From Clostridiales bacterium (GTDB lineage Bacteria > Bacillota > Clostridia > Christensenellales > Pumilibacteraceae), in assembly GCA_029055565.1 (NCBI GenBank), contig JAIDCZ010000026.1, positions 1-64,000 on the forward strand: a stretch of 64,000 bases of DNA. The letters run 5' to 3'. The position numbers were made by a program, and so were the translations under genes. The notes beneath the pieces are model-generated. The model was given only the letters and a program-made list of their open reading frames with translations, was not told the DNA's origin and searched no databases. Below are positions 62,573 to 64,000 of the stretch, in pieces (position 1 is the stretch's first letter; every line of letters starts with the position of its first letter).

Positions 62573-64000
62573 ATGGAAAAGTATATTTTTGTCACGGGCG
62601 GCGTCGTGTCCGGACTGGGAAAGGGCATAACTGCGGCAAGCCTTGGATTGATACTTAAATCCAAAGGCCTTAAGGTGATTGCGCAAAAGCTCGATCCGTA
62701 TATCAACGTCGACCCGGGGACTATGAGTCCGTTCCAGCATGGCGAGGTGTTCGTTACCGAGGACGGTGCGGAAACCGACCTCGACCTCGGGCATTACGAG
62801 CGGTTTATCGACGAAAATCTTAACAAGTTTTCCAACCTTACCACGGGCAAGGTGTACAGCACGGTATTGCAAAACGAGCGCGACGGAGTGTACAACGGCG
62901 AAACCGTGCAAGTAATTCCGCATGTTACCAACCAGATAAAAAAGTTTATCTATTCGGTCGGCAAAAAGATTGACGCCGACGTCGTTATAACCGAAATAGG
63001 CGGCACCGTGGGCGATATAGAAAGCTTGCCGTTTATCGAGGCTATACGCCAGGTCAGCAACGACGTGGGCAGAGAGAACTGTCTGTTCGTCCACGTTACG
63101 CTTGCGCCTACCATCACGTCTAGCGGCGAGGTTAAAACCAAGCCCACTCAGCATTCGGTCAAGACCTTGCGATCGCTGGGTATTTCGCCAAATTTAGTGG
63201 TACTGCGCACGAGCAAACCGCTCGACCAAAAGCTTAAGGAAAAGCTTGCGATGTCGTGCAACGTCGAACCGGACTGCGTTATAGAAAACCGCGACGCCGA
63301 TTTGTTGTACGAGGTGCCGTTGCAGCTACTGGAAAGCGGAATAGGCGACATAGTGACGCGCGAGCTGGATTTGCCGGAAGGTGCGCCGCAGCTTGATGAA
63401 TGGCGGGCGATGGTTGAAATGGCAAAGTCGCGCGACGGCGCCGTTACCATTATGCTCGTAGGCAAGTACGTGCAAATGTACGACGCATACTTGTCGGTGG
63501 TGGAAGCGCTCACTCACGCCGGCATACGTAACGGCGTAAAAATAGACCTAAAGTGGGTGGACGCCGAAAAGCTGACCGATACTACGGTTGCCGACTATCT
63601 TGACGGCGCGGACGGAATTATCGTCCCCGGCGGATTCGGCGACCGCGGCATAGAGGGTATGATAACTGCGGCCAAGTACTGCCGCGAGCACGACAAGCCG
63701 TACTTCGGCATATGCTTGGGTATGCAGATAGCCGTTATAGAGTACGCACGCAACGTTCTCGGCCTTGCAGACGCCAATTCGCGTGAGTTCGATCCGGCGT
63801 CGCCGCACAAGGTTATAGACATTATGGAAGACCAAGTAGGGTGCGAAAACACCGGCGGCACTATGCGACTGGGCGCGTACGAATGCGTTATCAAGCCAAA
63901 CACCAAGCTGGAAAAATGCTACGGTGTGGGAGTACAGTCGGTAATGGAACGCCACCGCCACAGATACGAGTTCAGCAACGCAATGCGCGAGCAAATGCAA
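62573..64000 (+). CDS. pyrG: CTP synthase (canonical copy), cut by the right edge
   Basis: 476 codons are visible; the frame runs off the window, leaving out roughly the last 55-60 residues of a usual 535. It makes CTP from UTP, ATP and glutamine. The P-loop [49 protein letters not shown] and [10 protein letters not shown] are all standard; the amidotransferase nucleophile is in [17 protein letters not shown] and the oxyanion loop in VPGGFGDRG. It serves as an internal reference for the Cys-less paralogue at 30002. ATG at 62573 follows ACGGAG. Confidence 0.97.
   Translation, partial: MEKYIFVTGGVVSGLGKGITAASLGLILKSKGLKVIAQKLDPYINVDPGTMSPFQHGEVFVTEDGAETDLDLGHYERFIDENLNKFSNLTTGKVYSTVLQNERDGVYNGETVQVIPHVTNQIKKFIYSVGKKIDADVVITEIGGTVGDIESLPFIEAIRQVSNDVGRENCLFVHVTLAPTITSSGEVKTKPTQHSVKTLRSLGISPNLVVLRTSKPLDQKLKEKLAMSCNVEPDCVIENRDADLLYEVPLQLLESGIGDIVTRELDLPEGAPQLDEWRAMVEMAKSRDGAVTIMLVGKYVQMYDAYLSVVEALTHAGIRNGVKIDLKWVDAEKLTDTTVADYLDGADGIIVPGGFGDRGIEGMITAAKYCREHDKPYFGICLGMQIAVIEYARNVLGLADANSREFDPASPHKVIDIMEDQVGCENTGGTMRLGAYECVIKPNTKLEKCYGVGVQSVMERHRHRYEFSNAMREQMQ

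Overview
The window is a low-redundancy bacterial chromosome segment from what looks like an anaerobic, Gram-positive gut-type Clostridia (Firmicutes). I infer this from the V-type ATPase operon, a two-domain high-molecular-weight rubredoxin, a 2-hydroxyacyl-CoA dehydratase-activase giant, an ANTAR regulator behind a glutamine synthetase, many lipoproteins with InlB-type repeats and a starch-binding module, and near-consensus sigma-A promoters with 17-bp spacers. Genus or family cannot be fixed from the sequence alone.

Layout. 1-7.9 kb: V-type ATPase operon in the order I-K-E-C-F-A-B-D (subunit I cut by the left edge); the proteolipid keeps the residues that bind Na+ in Enterococcus. 8-20 kb: a small lipoprotein, an unknown single-pass membrane protein, gpsA, three separately promoted and terminated lipoproteins with InlB-like repeats (one with a CBM26-like starch module), and cardiolipin synthase. 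20-28 kb: glyS, an overlooked 58-residue cysteine-rich protein with 17 Cys (minus strand), an ECF S component plus type III pantothenate kinase behind a structured leader, and an 1138-residue surface protein. 28-34 kb: the most unusual part. An RnlA-like HEPN ribonuclease with two AT-hooks is followed by a CTP-synthase paralogue lacking the glutaminase cysteine and by a small membrane protein, with a perfect 15-bp inverted repeat at the promoter; next comes an XRE repressor divergent from a membrane protein, with two identical 14-bp palindromes sitting in the two promoters. 34-41.5 kb: ABC exporter and 1423-residue activase (minus), flavoredoxin-rubredoxin, a four-helix-bundle protein and tRNA-Leu(CAG). 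41.7-52.8 kb: one 3700-residue surface protein. 53-64 kb: phosphohexomutase behind an attenuator-like leader, a divergent glutamine synthetase plus ANTAR regulator, carA, a carB-dapF fusion, and the canonical pyrG (cut by the right edge).

How the genes fit together. The right-hand block makes carbamoyl phosphate and CTP, with glutamine supply and regulation nearby, and physically ties pyrimidine/arginine synthesis to meso-diaminopimelate formation through the CarB-DapF fusion. The lipoproteins and two large wall or membrane proteins suggest a heavily decorated envelope with glycan binding. Most intergenic spaces are filled by a mosaic of at least five short interspersed repeat families, several of them hairpin-forming and MITE-like, arranged in different combinations.

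Limits. All functional names rest on reading translated sequence and recalled family motifs; no database search was run.
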